NCBI RefSeq assembly: GCF_003634935.1
Contig: NZ_RBXO01000001.1
Coordinates: 6,535,501 to 6,599,500, forward strand
DNA length: 64,000 nt
Reading direction: 5' to 3'
Origin: Saccharothrix australiensis
Lineage (GTDB): Bacteria; Actinomycetota; Actinomycetes; Mycobacteriales; Pseudonocardiaceae
In this document: one piece after another, positions 29,603-39,516 of the stretch
Layout of the letters: each line of letters starts with the position of its first letter
Position numbering within the stretch: position 1 is the first letter of the stretch
Position numbers and translations under genes: made by a program
The notes under the pieces: model-generated
Told to the model about the DNA's origin: nothing
The model's input: the letters and a program-made list of their open reading frames with translations, nothing else
Database searches by the model: none

Positions 29603-30174
29603 TCGTCCATGCCGTTCCACGCCGCCAGGCAGCCGTAGGCCAGCGCCGTGCCCAGCGGCCACGCCAGCACGCCCCACCACGTCTCCAGCACGGGCGCGAG
29701 GGCGAGCACGTCACCCACCGAGGGCGCGGCGCCGGGCGCGTACCGGCCGGCGGCCGACCCGACACCGGTGCGCTGCGCCAGGTAGGCCGCCACCCCGCTG
29801 CCCAGCGCGGCGGCGAGCAGCACCACCGGGCCGCGCCGCTCCCGCAGCAGCCACACCGCGACACCGGTGAGCAGGCCAGCGCCGACCCCGATGAGCACGA
29901 ACAGCATCAGCCCGTCGAGCCGGTGGTAGCTCTCCCCCGTCACCGGCACCAGCGACGCGTCCTGCGCGACCACCACGTTCTGCGGCGGCGCGAGCCACGC
30001 CCACAGCCACCCGGCGGGCAGCCCGAACAGCGCGATCGTGGACAGCACGGCGAACGCGGGCAGCAGGTCGCGCTTCACCACCACCCTCGGGCGCGCGGGC
30101 GCGTAGCGGTAGACGAAGGCAGGCGGCACCCGGACGGGTTCGGCCCGCTCGTCAACCGGTTGTTCCGCCACCAC
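29581..30174 (-). CDS. DUF2567 membrane protein
   Basis: A 197-aa protein with four membrane helices (about residues 39-62, 88-110, 117-134 and 163-184) and a periplasmic loop after the first. It belongs to the actinobacterial DUF2567 family. In mycobacteria the homologue lies two genes downstream of bioB, the same order as here. A role in biotin metabolism is inferred from context only. The C-terminus is encoded within the 19-bp minisatellite, so the tail length may vary between strains. Confidence 0.82.
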   Translation of the reverse strand: MVAEQPVDERAEPVRVPPAFVYRYAPARPRVVVKRDLLPAFAVLSTIALFGLPAGWLWAWLAPPQNVVVAQDASLVPVTGESYHRLDGLMLFVLIGVGAGLLTGVAVWLLRERRGPVVLLAAALGSGVAAYLAQRTGVGSAAGRYAPGAAPSVGDVLALAPVLETWWGVLAWPLGTALAYGCLAAWNGMDDLGRRLG

Positions 30175-30211
30175 GCGCGACCTCCCTGCCCGACTACCGA
30201 CGCACCGCAGG

Positions 30212-30418
30212 CTACCGCGCGGAGTCGAGCGCGCCGTGCCGGCTGCACGTCGCCGTCCAGCCCGCCGGGGTCACCTGGACCACCATGCGGCGGGCGCAGG
30301 CCGCGCAGAACCGGGGCGGGTCGACCACGCCGAGCCGCCGCGCGCACGCGGCGTGGTCCGACCCGTCGAGCCCCTGCCCGCAGTACCCGCAGTACACCGC
30401 CTGCCCGGTCGCGGTCAC
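30212..30418 (-). CDS. bsaP: Biotin synthase auxiliary protein BsaP
   Basis: A 68-aa cysteine-rich protein. Seven cysteines are arranged as CGYCG, AAC, FCAAC and TCSRHG. The equivalent small ORF downstream of bioB in mycobacteria (Rv1590) has been described as an iron-sulfur auxiliary protein needed for BioB activity. GTG 30418 overlaps the bioB stop, so it is coupled to bioB. The ORF is too short for many gene finders. The assignment rests on size, cysteine pattern and position. Confidence 0.75.
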   Translation of the reverse strand: MTATGQAVYCGYCGQGLDGSDHAACARRLGVVDPPRFCAACARRMVVQVTPAGWTATCSRHGALDSAR

Positions 30419-31431
30419 AGGGCCTTGCCCAGTTCCTTGATCGGCATGGACAGGTCCCGGAGCATGTCCAGGTCGTCCTGCGCGGGGCGGCCCAGGTTGG
30501 TGAGGTAGTTGCCGACGATGATGGCGTTGACGCCGCCCAGCATGCCCTGCTTGGCGCCCAGGTCGCCCAGCGTCACCTCGCGCCCGCCCGCGAACCTCAG
30601 GATGGTGCGCGGCAGCGCCAGGCGGAACGCGCCGACGACGCGCAGCGCGTCCGGGCCCTCGACGACGGGGTAGTCCTCGTACGGCGTGCCGGGGTTGGGG
30701 ATGAGGAAGTTCAGCGGCACCTCGTCGGGCTCCAGCGACGCGAGCTGGACGGCGAACTCGGCGCGCTGGGCCAGGGTCTCGCCCATGCCGATGATGCCGC
30801 CGCAGCACACCTCCATGCCCGCCGCGCGGACCATCCGCAACGTCTCCCACCGCTCCTCCCAGGAGTGGGTGGTGACGACGTTCGGGAAGTGGGAGCGGGC
30901 GGTCTCCAGGTTGTGGTTGTAGCGGTGGACGCCCATCGCGACCAGCTCGTCCACCTGCTCCTGGGTCAGCATCCCGAGCGAGCACGCGATCTGGATGTCG
31001 TTGCCGTCGTCCCGGATGGCCTTGATGCCGTCCCGGACCTGCGACAGCAGCCGCTTGTCGGGGCCGCGCACGGCGGCGACGATGCAGAACTCGGTGGCGC
31101 CGGTGTCGGCGGTCTGCCGGGCGGCCCGCACCAGGCCGGGGATGTCCAGCCACGCCGAGCGGACCGGCGAGGGGAACTGGCCGGACTGCGAGCAGAAGTG
31201 GCAGTCCTCGGGGCAGCCGCCGGTCTTGAGCGAGACGATGCCCTCGACCTCGACCTCGGGGCCGCACCACCGCATCCGCACCTGGTGCGCGAGCTCCAGC
31301 AGCTCGGGGATGCGGTCGTCGGGCAGCCGGAGCACGTCGAGCACCTGCTCCTCGGACAGGCCGACGCCGCCCTCCAGCACCTGCTCGCGGGCAACGCCGA
31401 GGACATCGACCTGTTCGGGGGCTGCGGTCAC
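30415..31431 (-). CDS. bioB: Biotin synthase
   Basis: A radical SAM enzyme inserting sulfur into dethiobiotin. The 338-aa protein has the cluster motif Cys73-x3-Cys77-x2-Cys80 ([10 protein letters not shown]). Further motifs are [18 protein letters not shown] and [10 protein letters not shown], which contain ligands of the second cluster. GTG 31431 is preceded by CTGGAG at 6-11 nt; the longer in-frame extension is repetitive DNA. It starts the bioB-bsaP cluster, 150 bp downstream of bioD. Confidence 0.96.
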   Translation of the reverse strand: MTAAPEQVDVLGVAREQVLEGGVGLSEEQVLDVLRLPDDRIPELLELAHQVRMRWCGPEVEVEGIVSLKTGGCPEDCHFCSQSGQFPSPVRSAWLDIPGLVRAARQTADTGATEFCIVAAVRGPDKRLLSQVRDGIKAIRDDGNDIQIACSLGMLTQEQVDELVAMGVHRYNHNLETARSHFPNVVTTHSWEERWETLRMVRAAGMEVCCGGIIGMGETLAQRAEFAVQLASLEPDEVPLNFLIPNPGTPYEDYPVVEGPDALRVVGAFRLALPRTILRFAGGREVTLGDLGAKQGMLGGVNAIIVGNYLTNLGRPAQDDLDMLRDLSMPIKELGKAL

Positions 31432-31581
31432 GGCTACTCCAGTGGGTTCGGCCGGCGGCGGTCCGACGGTGGTCCGACCGCGATCCGGCAGCGGTCCGGC
31501 GATGGTCCGGCGGTCAGTCTGCCGCACCACCGGGCCGACGCCCCAGCGATGTGCGTCACTGCCCACCCCCGGGGCGGGGGG

Positions 31582-32304
31582 TCAACAGGTGTGCGGAGCG
31601 GCGAACTTCTCCGGGTCGAACGTGCCACCGAACCACGGCGACAGCGCGCCGCGCGCCATCTCCACGAACTCGGCCCGCCCCAGGCCCGCCGCGCCGTCGG
31701 GCAGCACGCCCAGCAGCGGGGCGCCGGCCGCCTCGGGGAGGTCCACCAGGTTGCACCGGGCGGCGAGGTCGGGCTCGGCGGGCCAGCGGCCCACCACGAC
31801 GCCCACCGACTCCAGGCCGCGCCGCAGCAGGGCCTCGGCGGTCAGGGCGGTGGTGTTCAACGTGCCGAGCCCGGCGTGCGCGACGACCAGCACGGGAGCG
31901 TTGAGCGCCCACGCGGCGTCGGCGATGGTCGTGCCGTCGTCGTCGAACCGCACCAGCAACCCGCCCGCGCCCTCGACCAGCACCAGGTCGTGCTCGCGGT
32001 CCAGCGCGGACGCGGCGGCGGCCACCTCGCTCGGGTGCACGGTGGGCGCGCCCGACCGGCGGGCCGCCGTCGCCGGGGCCAGCGGGTCCGGGTAGCGGCG
32101 CAGCTCACGGGTGGTGACCGGGCCCGCCAGGCGGACCACCTCGGCCAGGTCACCCGGCTCGTCGGCGGCGATGCCGGTCTGCGCGGGCTTCAGCACGGCG
32201 ACCCGACGGCCGTCGGCCGCCGCGAGGGCGGCCAGCGCGGCGACGACCACCGTCTTGCCGACCTCGGTACCCGTTCCGGTGATCACGAGGACGCTCACGG
32301 CCAC
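31582..32304 (-). CDS. bioD: Dethiobiotin synthetase
   Basis: An ATP-dependent carboxylase closing the ureido ring on diaminopelargonate. The 240-aa P-loop protein carries GTGTEVGKT (10-18), the substrate lysine in LKPAQTG and the VEGAGGLLVR motif. The two GTG starts at 32304 and 32298 are equally plausible. It is divergent from the glutaredoxin gene across 54 bp, and lies 150 bp upstream of bioB on the same strand. Confidence 0.95.
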   Translation of the reverse strand: MAVSVLVITGTGTEVGKTVVVAALAALAAADGRRVAVLKPAQTGIAADEPGDLAEVVRLAGPVTTRELRRYPDPLAPATAARRSGAPTVHPSEVAAAASALDREHDLVLVEGAGGLLVRFDDDGTTIADAAWALNAPVLVVAHAGLGTLNTTALTAEALLRRGLESVGVVVGRWPAEPDLAARCNLVDLPEAAGAPLLGVLPDGAAGLGRAEFVEMARGALSPWFGGTFDPEKFAAPHTC

Positions 32305-32358
32305 TCACCCTACGACTACCCGGAGGGTCGCGGCCGGCCACGTTCTAGCATCACGCGT

Positions 32359-32598
32359 ATGGGTGAGATCGTTCTGTACGGTGCGGACTGGTGCGGCGAC
32401 TGCCGGCGGGCCAAGGCTTGGCTGCGGGAGCACGAAGTGCCGTTCACCGAGGTCGACGTGGAACACGACGACGCCGCACGCGACCGCGCCGTGGAGATCG
32501 CCGGTGGCCGCCGCAACATCCCGGTGATCGTGCTGCCCGACGGGCAGGTGCTGGTCGAGCCGACGAACGTGCAGCTCGCGGCGGCCGTCAACGGCTGA
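32359..32598 (+). CDS. Mycoredoxin-like glutaredoxin
   Basis: A 79-aa thioredoxin-fold protein with active site Cys12-Gly-Asp-Cys15 (ADWCGDCRRAK) and the cis-proline region RRNIPVIVLPDG. The size and NrdH/mycoredoxin-like fold suggest a mycothiol- or thioredoxin-dependent disulfide reductase. TAGCAT at 32346 is a good -10 only 8 nt from the ATG, so the mRNA may be leaderless. A perfect 15-bp-arm hairpin starts 16 nt after the stop. Confidence 0.88.
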   Translation: MGEIVLYGADWCGDCRRAKAWLREHEVPFTEVDVEHDDAARDRAVEIAGGRRNIPVIVLPDGQVLVEPTNVQLAAAVNG

Positions 32599-32613
32599 TC
32601 CGAGGGGACGGAA

Positions 32614-32644
32614 CGCGCTGATGTCAGTCACTGACATCAGCGCG
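32614..32644. repeat. TGATGTCAGT-N-ACTGACATCA palindrome, copy 2
   Basis: The longest copy: CGCGCTGATGTCAGT and its exact complement flank one central C (15-bp arms). Placed 16 nt after the glutaredoxin stop, it could act as its terminator. The core matches the copies at 14844 and 60939. Confidence 0.88.
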
Positions 32645-32918
32645 AAGAGTTCAACCGCAAGAACACGCAGTCGGTCGAAGGGCCCCGTTGCGACGGCATC
32701 GGGCGTGAGCGGGGCGTAGGCGGCGGGACAGCCGCGCGGTCGGACGCGACGGAGCCGAGCAGGCTCGGCGAGGAGCCGGAACGCCGCGAAGAGACGTCGG
32801 CCGGAACCCCGGGGAGCCGGCGCATCAGGCGACCGCCGCCCGCGCAACCGCCGACTTCCGGCCGCCGAGCCTGGCCACCCAGCCACCGACCGGCCAATCC
32901 CGCCTGGCCGCCTGGAGT

Positions 32919-33030
32919 TAAGCGTACGCCATACGCTTACCGCTTGGCCAGCCCTCGCGCGTTTGTTTGCGTACGGCATACGCTTACCAGATGTCATCCC
33001 GACACCTTGTTTGGGTACAGTGTACGCTTT
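32919..33030. promoter_or_regulatory. Three TetR-like palindromes without adjacent regulator
   Basis: Site 1 at 32919-32939 is TAAGCGTA-N5-TACGCTTA (perfect). Site 2 at 32966-32986 is TTTGCGTA-N5-TACGCTTA. Site 3 at 33010-33030 is TTTGGGTA-N5-TACGCTTT. Start-to-start spacing is 47 and 44 bp. They lie in the convergent glutaredoxin-bioA interval (32599-33097), which holds no supportable gene, so no obvious promoter or cognate regulator is present. Confidence 0.7.
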
Positions 33031-33097
33031 CGTGGGCGGGACGCCGGTCCGGTGCGAGCCGAGGTGGGGCGATCGAGGCGGGGCGGAAGGTGGCCGG

Positions 33098-34366
33098 TCA
33101 GGGTTGGGTCGCGTGTGATGCGTGTGCCGCCGCCACCACGGCCGACGAGATCGCCGCTACGTCGTCGTCGGTGCTGATGAACGGCGGCATGGTGTAGATC
33201 AGGTCGCGGAACGGCCGCAACCACACCCCGTGTTCGACCGCCGCCGCCGTCGCCGCCGCCATGTCGACCTGGTGGTCCACCTGCACCACCCCGATCGCGC
33301 CCAGCACCCGCACCTCCCCCGGCGCGCCCGCCAGCCCCGCCCGCAACCCGTCCGAGATGCGCGCCACGGACGCTCGCCAGTCCTGCGACAGCAGCAGGTC
33401 GATGGACGCCGACGACACCGCCGCCGCCAACGGGTTCCCCATGAACGTCGGCCCGTGCGCCAGCACCGGCACCTCGCCGCGCGAGATCCCGTCCGCCACC
33501 CGCTCCGTGCACAGCGTCGCGGCCATCGACAGGTACCCACCGGTCAACGCCTTGCCCACGCACATCACGTCCGGGCTGACCGAGGCGTGGTCCGCCGCGA
33601 ACAGCTCGCCCGTCCGCCCGAACCCGGTCGCGATCTCGTCGAAGATCAGCAGCACGTCGTGCGTCAACGTCAACTCCCGCAACACGTGCAGGTACCGGGG
33701 GTCGTGGAAGCGCATGCCCCCCGCGCCCTGCACGACCGGCTCCACGATCACCGCCGCCAGCTCGTCGGCGTGCTCCTCGACGAGCCGCGCCAACTCCTCC
33801 ACGTACGCCGTCTCCAGCGCGGCCGGCGGCGCGGACGCGAACACCTGGTCTGGCAGCACCCCCCGCCACAGCGAGTGCATCCCGCCCTCCGGGTCGCACA
33901 CCGACATCGGCTGGAACGTGTCGCCGTGGTACCCGCCGCGCCACGTCAGCAGCCGCCGCTTCCCCGGCCTGCCCCGCGAACGCCAGTACTGGAGCGCCAT
34001 CTTCACGGCGACCTCGACCGACACCGAGCCCGAGTCGCACAGGAAGACGTGCCGCAGCGGCTCGGGCGTGATCTCGACCAGCCTGGCCGCGAGCGCGACG
34101 GCGGGCTCGTGGGTGAGGCCGCCGAACATGACGTGGCTCATCCGCCCGAGCTGGTCGCGCACCGCCGCGTCGAGCACGGGGTGGCGGTAGCCGTGGATCG
34201 CGGCCCACCACGACGACATGCCGTCGACGAGTTCCCGGCCGTCGTCGAGCCGGAGCCGGACACCCTCCGCCGCCTCGACCACGAGCGGCTGGTGGGTGCC
34301 CGGCATCGGGCCGTACGGGTGCCAGACGTGCGCCTGGTCCAGTTTCAGCAGCTCATCGCGATCCAC
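33098..34366 (-). CDS. bioA: Adenosylmethionine-8-amino-7-oxononanoate aminotransferase
   Basis: A PLP aminotransferase making diaminopelargonate from KAPA using SAM as amino donor. The 422-aa class III enzyme begins with HVWHPYGPM. It has [10 protein letters not shown], the substrate-site segment [20 protein letters not shown] and the PLP lysine in [18 protein letters not shown] 34366 lies 14 nt inside the end of the P450 gene, so the two are one operon. The product feeds BioD, encoded 0.8 kb downstream beyond a convergent gene. Confidence 0.95.
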   Translation of the reverse strand: MDRDELLKLDQAHVWHPYGPMPGTHQPLVVEAAEGVRLRLDDGRELVDGMSSWWAAIHGYRHPVLDAAVRDQLGRMSHVMFGGLTHEPAVALAARLVEITPEPLRHVFLCDSGSVSVEVAVKMALQYWRSRGRPGKRRLLTWRGGYHGDTFQPMSVCDPEGGMHSLWRGVLPDQVFASAPPAALETAYVEELARLVEEHADELAAVIVEPVVQGAGGMRFHDPRYLHVLRELTLTHDVLLIFDEIATGFGRTGELFAADHASVSPDVMCVGKALTGGYLSMAATLCTERVADGISRGEVPVLAHGPTFMGNPLAAAVSSASIDLLLSQDWRASVARISDGLRAGLAGAPGEVRVLGAIGVVQVDHQVDMAAATAAAVEHGVWLRPFRDLIYTMPPFISTDDDVAAISSAVVAAAHASHATQP

Positions 34367-35579
34367 GAGCCGAGAGGCTAATCGGCAGCGTGTACAGCCC
34401 GCGCATGAGCGTGGAGGACCGCCACCGCAGCGTCTCCGGCGCCGCGGCGAGCCCGATGTCGTACCGGTCGAGCAGGGCGCCCACGGCGATCTGCCCTTCG
34501 AGGCGGGCCAGCGGCGCGCCCACGCAGTAGTGCACGCCGTGCCCGAACGCGAGGTGCCCGCCGGAGGGCCGGGTGATGTCGAACGACTCCGCGTCGGGGA
34601 ACCGCCGCTCGTCGCGGTTCGCCGCGATCAGCGACGCCAGGACGATCTCCCCGGCCGGGATGGTGACGTCGCCGACCACCACGTCCTCGGTGGTGTACCG
34701 GAAGGTGGCCTGGTTGACGGGTCCCTCGTAGCGCAGGAACTCCTCGATCGCCCCCGGCAGCAGCGTCGGGTCGGAGCGCAGCTTGTCGAGCTGCTCGGGG
34801 TGCAGCAGCAGGTTGTGGACGCCGTTGGCGATGAGGTTGACGGTCGTCTCGTGGCCGGCGATCAGCAGCAGGAACGCCATCGACACCAGCTCGGTGTGGT
34901 CGAGCCGGTCGTTGTCGTCGGTGGCGTGCACCAGGGCGGAGAAGATGTCGTCGCCGGGGTTGGCGCGCTTGTGCTCCACCAGGCGGGAGAGGAACGCGGC
35001 CATCGCGCCGCCCGCCTCCTCGACGGCCGCGGGCTCGTCGCCGCCCACGAGGATGTTGGACCAGCGCCGGAAGTCGTCCCGGTCGTCCATCGGCACGTCG
35101 AGCAGCTCGCAGATGACGGTGATGGGCAGCGGGAACGCGAGCGCGTCCACCAGGTCGACCTCGGCCTGCCCGGCGACGGCGTCGAGCAGCTCGTCGGTGA
35201 TCTGCTGGATGCGCGGGCGCAGCTGCTCGACCCGCCGCGCGGTGAACGCCTTGCTGACGAGCTTGCGCAGGCGGGTGTGGTTGGGCGGGTCGCTGTTGAG
35301 CATGTGCTGCACGAGCGACTGGTCGAACCGGGCCCGGTCGCCCTCGCCGACGTGGTGCTTGTCGAACAGCTCCTCGAAGCCGCTGAACTCCTTGCTGAAC
35401 CTCGGGTCCGCGAGCACGAACCGGGCTTCGTCGTACCGGCCGACGAGCCAGACCTTGAGGCCGCGGTGCAGCACGACCTGGCGCGCGGCGGACTGCTCGC
35501 GCAGCTCCGCGTGGAACCGGTGCGGGTCCTGGAAGTACTCGTCGTCGAGCACTTCCAGGGCGGTGGCGCCTTCCCCCAT
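34353..35579 (-). CDS. Cytochrome P450, CYP107-like, linked to bioA
   Basis: A 408-aa soluble P450. The I-helix oxygen-activation motif is AGHETT (241-246), the ExxR pair is Glu280/Arg283, and the heme ligand is Cys352 in [10 protein letters not shown]. It overlaps bioA by 14 nt and heads that operon. In Bacillus the CYP107 enzyme BioI cleaves fatty acyl chains to pimelate for biotin. The same role is an attractive inference here because no BioC/BioH/BioF genes are in the window, but many actinobacterial CYP107s are secondary-metabolism enzymes. AGGGG lies 7-11 nt before the ATG. Confidence 0.88.
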   Translation of the reverse strand: MGEGATALEVLDDEYFQDPHRFHAELREQSAARQVVLHRGLKVWLVGRYDEARFVLADPRFSKEFSGFEELFDKHHVGEGDRARFDQSLVQHMLNSDPPNHTRLRKLVSKAFTARRVEQLRPRIQQITDELLDAVAGQAEVDLVDALAFPLPITVICELLDVPMDDRDDFRRWSNILVGGDEPAAVEEAGGAMAAFLSRLVEHKRANPGDDIFSALVHATDDNDRLDHTELVSMAFLLLIAGHETTVNLIANGVHNLLLHPEQLDKLRSDPTLLPGAIEEFLRYEGPVNQATFRYTTEDVVVGDVTIPAGEIVLASLIAANRDERRFPDAESFDITRPSGGHLAFGHGVHYCVGAPLARLEGQIAVGALLDRYDIGLAAAPETLRWRSSTLMRGLYTLPISLSARGSR

Positions 35580-35597
35580 GACAGACCCCTTCTGATC

Positions 35598-35614
35598 AGT
35601 TAACCCTGTTTACT
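35598..35614. promoter_or_regulatory. Candidate biotin-operon operator
   Basis: AGTTAAC-CCT-GTTTACT, 7-bp arms with one mismatch and a 3-bp spacer, 19 bp upstream of the P450-bioA operon. The spacing resembles BioQ-type boxes (arms separated by 3 bp) in actinobacteria. TTGAGT on the minus strand overlaps it and may be the -35. Confidence 0.5.
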
Positions 35615-35761
35615 CAACGTTCGACGAATGCGAGACGTCCCCGTTCGGCCCAAATGTCACTCGAACGGAGCAAGGGTTGTACTCAGGGTGTCGGAAAAAG
35701 CCGGTTCGCGCCACCGGGACCGGCCCGCGCACGCACCGGAACCGGCCCGCGCACGGCACCA

Positions 35762-35787
35762 CCGCCGCCCGCGTGCGCGGACGGCGG
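35762..35787 (-). terminator. Terminator after dnaE1
   Basis: Arms CCGCCGCCCGCG and CGCGGACGGCGG pair with one mismatch around a tight TG loop, about 30 nt past the dnaE1 stop. Just beyond it (35715-35760) are two 22-bp direct repeats of ACCGG-N-ACCGGCCCGCGCACG type. Confidence 0.7.
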
Positions 35788-35816
35788 CGGCCACGAACCG
35801 GGATCAGCCCAGGGGA

Positions 35817-38800
35817 TCAGCCCAGGCAGCCCGGACCCAGCAGCGCCTTCAGGTCGCCCATCAGCGACGGCGTCGGGCTGACCCGCAGCGCGTCGTCCAG
35901 CTTCAGCAGCGTGTTCCGCCCGGCGTTGATGATCAGGTTCAGGTGCACCTCGGTCGTGCCGGGGTGCGCCCGCAGCACTTCCTTCAGCGACGTCACCAGC
36001 TTCGGGTCGCAGCGCGACGCCGACACCTTCAGCTTCAACGCCTGCGCGCCCAGCTCCGACAGGTCCGGCACCACGAGGTCGTTGGCGATCAGCGAGATCC
36101 GGTCCTCGCGCTTGGCCACGCGCGCCTTCACCAGCACGATCGCGTCCTCGGCCACCGACATGCCGTGGACGACGTAGCTCTTGGGGAAGAACAGGACCTC
36201 GATGCCACCGGCCAGGTCCTCCAGCTGCGCCGACGCCCACGGCTCGCCGTTCTTGTTCACCCGCCGCGTCACCGACGCCAGGATGCCGCCCAGCGTCACC
36301 TGCGTCCCGTCCGGCACGTCGCCCTCCAGGATGCGGGCGATGGAAGCGTCCGAATAGGACTCCAGCACGTGCTCCACGCCGTTGAGCGGGTGCCCGGACA
36401 CGTACAGGCCGAGCATCTCCCGCTCCAGCGTCAGCTGGTGCTTGGGCTCCCAGTGCTCGTCCGGGATCTTCACGTCGAAGACGCTGCCCACGCCGTCGTC
36501 GCCGCCGCCGTCGCCGAACAGGTCGAACTGGCCGCGCGCCTCCTCCTTCTTGGTCAGCATGATCGCGTCGACCGCCTCGACGTGGACCATGTGGAGGCCC
36601 TTGCGCGGGTGGCCGAGCGAGTCGAACGCGCCCGCCTTGATCAGCGATTCCACGACCTTCTTGTTGCACACCGTGGCGTCGACCTTGCGCAGGAAGTCGG
36701 AGAAGTCGACGAACCTCCCCTTCTCCTTGCGCGCCTTGATGATCGCCTCCACCACGTTCGCGCCGACGTTGCGGATCGCGCCGAGGCCGAACCGGATGTC
36801 GTCGCCGACCGCGACGAACTCGCGCTCGGACTCGTTGACGTCCGGCGGCAACACGGTGATGCCCATGCGCCGGCACTCGGCCAGGTAGATCGCCGACTTG
36901 TCCTTGTTGTCGGAGTTCGTGGTGAGCAGCGCGGCCATGTACTCGCCGGGGTAGTTCGCCTTGAGGTAGGCGGTCCAGTACGCGATCAGGCCGTAGGCGG
37001 CGGAGTGCGCCTTGTTGAACGCGTAGTCGGCGAACGGGACCAGGATGTCCCACAGGGTCTTGATGGCCTCGGGCGAGTAGCCGTTGTCCAGCATGCCCTT
37101 CTCGAAGCCCTCGAACTCCTTGTCGAGGATCTCCTTCTTCTTCTTGCCCATCGCGCGGCGCAGCAGGTCCGCCTGGGCCAGCGAGTAGCCCGCGACCTTC
37201 CGCGCGATCGCCATGACCTGCTCCTGGTACACGATCAGGCCGTAGGTCGTGTCCAGGATCTCGGCGAGCGACTCCTCCAGCTCCGGGTGGATCGGCACGA
37301 TCTCCTGCTGCTTGTTCTTGCGCAGCGCGTAGTTCGTGTGCGAGTTCGCGCCCATCGGACCCGGCCGGTACAGGGCGATGACGGCCGAGACGTCCTCGAA
37401 GTTGTCCGGCCGCATCAGCCGCAGCAGGTCGCGCAGCGCGCCGCCGTCGAGCTGGAACACGCCCAGCGTGTCGCCGCGCCCCAGCAGCTCGTAGGTCTTC
37501 TTGTCCTCCAGCGTGACCGACGTGATGTCGACCTGGCCCTTGCCGTTCAGCTCGATGTTCTTCAGGGCGTCGTCGATCGTGGTCAGGTTGCTCAGGCCGA
37601 GGAAGTCCATCTTCAGCAGGCCGAGCGTCTCGCAGGTCGGGTAGTCGAACTGCGTGATGATCGAGCCGTCCTGGGGACGCCGCCACACCGGGATGTGGTC
37701 CGTCAGCGGCTCCGCGGACATGATCACCGCGCAGGCGTGCACGCCCGCGTTGCGGATCAGGCCCTCCAGGCCGCGGCCGGTGTCGATGATCTCCTTGACC
37801 TGCGGGTCCGTCTCGTACAGGGCGCGGACCTCGGCGGCCTCCGAGTACCGCTTGTGCGACGCGTCGAACACGCCCGCCAGCGGGATGTCCTTGCCCATCA
37901 CCGCGGGCGGCATCGCCTTGGAGATCCGGTCGGCCACCGCGTAGCCGGGCTGCCCGTACAGCACGCGGGCGGAGTCCTTGATCGCCGCCTTCGCCTTGAT
38001 GGTGCCGAACGTGATGACCTGGGCCACCTTGTCCGAGCCCCACTTCTCCGTCACGTACCGGATCACGTCGCCGCGCCGGCGCTCGTCGAAGTCGATGTCG
38101 ATGTCGGGCGGGCTGACGCGGTCCGGGTTCAGGAACCGCTCGAAGATCAGGCCGTGCGCCAGCGGGTCCAGGTCGGTGATGCCCATCGCGTACGCGATCA
38201 GCGCGCCCGCCGCCGAGCCGCGGCCGGGGCCGACGCGGATGCCGTTCTCCTTGGCCCAGTTGATGAAGTCGGCCACCACCAGGAAGTACGACGGGAAGCC
38301 CATCTGGAGGATGACGTCGATCTCGAACTCGACCTGCTTGCGGTGCACCTCGTCGACGCCTTCCGGGAAGCGGCGGCGCATGCCCGCCCACACCTCGTCG
38401 CGGAAGTACTCGGCCTCGGTCTTGCCCTCCGGCACGGGGTAGCGCGGCATCAGGTTCTGGAACGCGAACATGCCGGTGGTGTCGACCTTCTCCGCCACCA
38501 GCAGGGTGTTCCGGCACCCCTCCTGCCACGCGTCGGACGAGTCGATCGCCCGCATCTCCTCCGGCGACTTCAGGTAGTAGCCCTGGCCGTCGAACTTGAA
38601 CCGGCTCGGGTCCTGGAGCGTCTTGCCGGTCTGCACGCACAGCAGCGCGTCGTGCGCCTCGCGGTCCTCGGCGTAGGTGTAGTGCGAGTCGTTGGTGACC
38701 ACGAACGGGATGGCGAGCTTCTTCGCGATCTCCAGCAGCCCGCCGCGCACCCGGCGCTCGATCTCGATGCCGTGGTCCATCAGCTCCACGAAGAAGTTGT

Positions 38801-39353
38801 CCGCGCCGTAGATGTCGCGCCACTTCGCGGCGGCCTCCAGGGCCTCCTTCTCGTGCCCGAGCCGCAGCCGCGTCTGCACCTCGCCGGACGGGCAGCCGGT
38901 GGTCGCCATCAGCCCCGCCGAGTGCTCGGCGACGAGTTCGGCGTCCATCCGCGCCCACTTGCCCAGCTGCCCCTCGGTGGAGGCGCGGCTGGACAGCTTC
39001 ATCAGGTTGTGCAGGCCCTCGTTGGTGCGCGCCCAGATCGTCTGGTGCGTGTACGCGCCGGACGCCGACACGTCGTCGGACTTCTGGCCGGGGTCGCCCC
39101 ACAGCACGCGCTTCTTGTTGAACCGGGAGTCGGGCGCCATGTACGCCTCGATGCCGATCACGGGCTTGATGCCGGCCGCGGTCGCCTGCCGGTAGAAGTC
39201 GTACGCGCCGTACATGTTGCCGTGGTCGGTGATCGCGGCGGCCGCCATGCCGAGGCGCTCGCACTCGCCGAACATGTCCTTCAACTTCGCCGCGCCGTCG
39301 AGCATCGAGTACTCGGTGTGCACGTGGAGGTGCACAAACGAGTCCGCCACCAT
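35817..39353 (-). CDS. dnaE1: DNA polymerase III alpha subunit DnaE1
   Basis: The replicative polymerase, 1178 aa, full length for DnaE1. The N-terminal PHP domain opens with [15 protein letters not shown] and includes ITDHGNM. Actinobacterial DnaE1 uses this domain for proofreading, so the intact histidines suggest it is active. The polymerase domain has the [19 protein letters not shown] finger motif and the catalytic [12 protein letters not shown] aspartates. A helix-hairpin-helix and an OB fold follow near the C-terminus. ATG 39353 is preceded by GAGGAGG; the longer open frame upstream is not conserved-looking. Confidence 0.97.
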   Translation of the reverse strand: MVADSFVHLHVHTEYSMLDGAAKLKDMFGECERLGMAAAAITDHGNMYGAYDFYRQATAAGIKPVIGIEAYMAPDSRFNKKRVLWGDPGQKSDDVSASGAYTHQTIWARTNEGLHNLMKLSSRASTEGQLGKWARMDAELVAEHSAGLMATTGCPSGEVQTRLRLGHEKEALEAAAKWRDIYGADNFFVELMDHGIEIERRVRGGLLEIAKKLAIPFVVTNDSHYTYAEDREAHDALLCVQTGKTLQDPSRFKFDGQGYYLKSPEEMRAIDSSDAWQEGCRNTLLVAEKVDTTGMFAFQNLMPRYPVPEGKTEAEYFRDEVWAGMRRRFPEGVDEVHRKQVEFEIDVILQMGFPSYFLVVADFINWAKENGIRVGPGRGSAAGALIAYAMGITDLDPLAHGLIFERFLNPDRVSPPDIDIDFDERRRGDVIRYVTEKWGSDKVAQVITFGTIKAKAAIKDSARVLYGQPGYAVADRISKAMPPAVMGKDIPLAGVFDASHKRYSEAAEVRALYETDPQVKEIIDTGRGLEGLIRNAGVHACAVIMSAEPLTDHIPVWRRPQDGSIITQFDYPTCETLGLLKMDFLGLSNLTTIDDALKNIELNGKGQVDITSVTLEDKKTYELLGRGDTLGVFQLDGGALRDLLRLMRPDNFEDVSAVIALYRPGPMGANSHTNYALRKNKQQEIVPIHPELEESLAEILDTTYGLIVYQEQVMAIARKVAGYSLAQADLLRRAMGKKKKEILDKEFEGFEKGMLDNGYSPEAIKTLWDILVPFADYAFNKAHSAAYGLIAYWTAYLKANYPGEYMAALLTTNSDNKDKSAIYLAECRRMGITVLPPDVNESEREFVAVGDDIRFGLGAIRNVGANVVEAIIKARKEKGRFVDFSDFLRKVDATVCNKKVVESLIKAGAFDSLGHPRKGLHMVHVEAVDAIMLTKKEEARGQFDLFGDGGGDDGVGSVFDVKIPDEHWEPKHQLTLEREMLGLYVSGHPLNGVEHVLESYSDASIARILEGDVPDGTQVTLGGILASVTRRVNKNGEPWASAQLEDLAGGIEVLFFPKSYVVHGMSVAEDAIVLVKARVAKREDRISLIANDLVVPDLSELGAQALKLKVSASRCDPKLVTSLKEVLRAHPGTTEVHLNLIINAGRNTLLKLDDALRVSPTPSLMGDLKALLGPGCLG

Positions 39354-39516
39354 GCCTCCTCGGAGATCGACTTCTGCCCGGTGGGAAGGCACCGGCAAGA
39401 GGCCACCGACCCTATAACCTCGCGGCCGGCGGGGTGAACCCGACACGGGACCTCGCGCCGCGCTCCCCGGCGGGGCGATGGCGCGGAGATCGCCGCAGGC
39501 GGGTAGCGTTCGAGGT

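Noticed and set aside
32967..33197. Plus-strand frame downstream of the TetR-like palindromes as their missing target gene
   Set aside because: It runs antisense into the 3-prime end of bioA, lacks a helix-turn-helix or any domain, and has poor codon bias.
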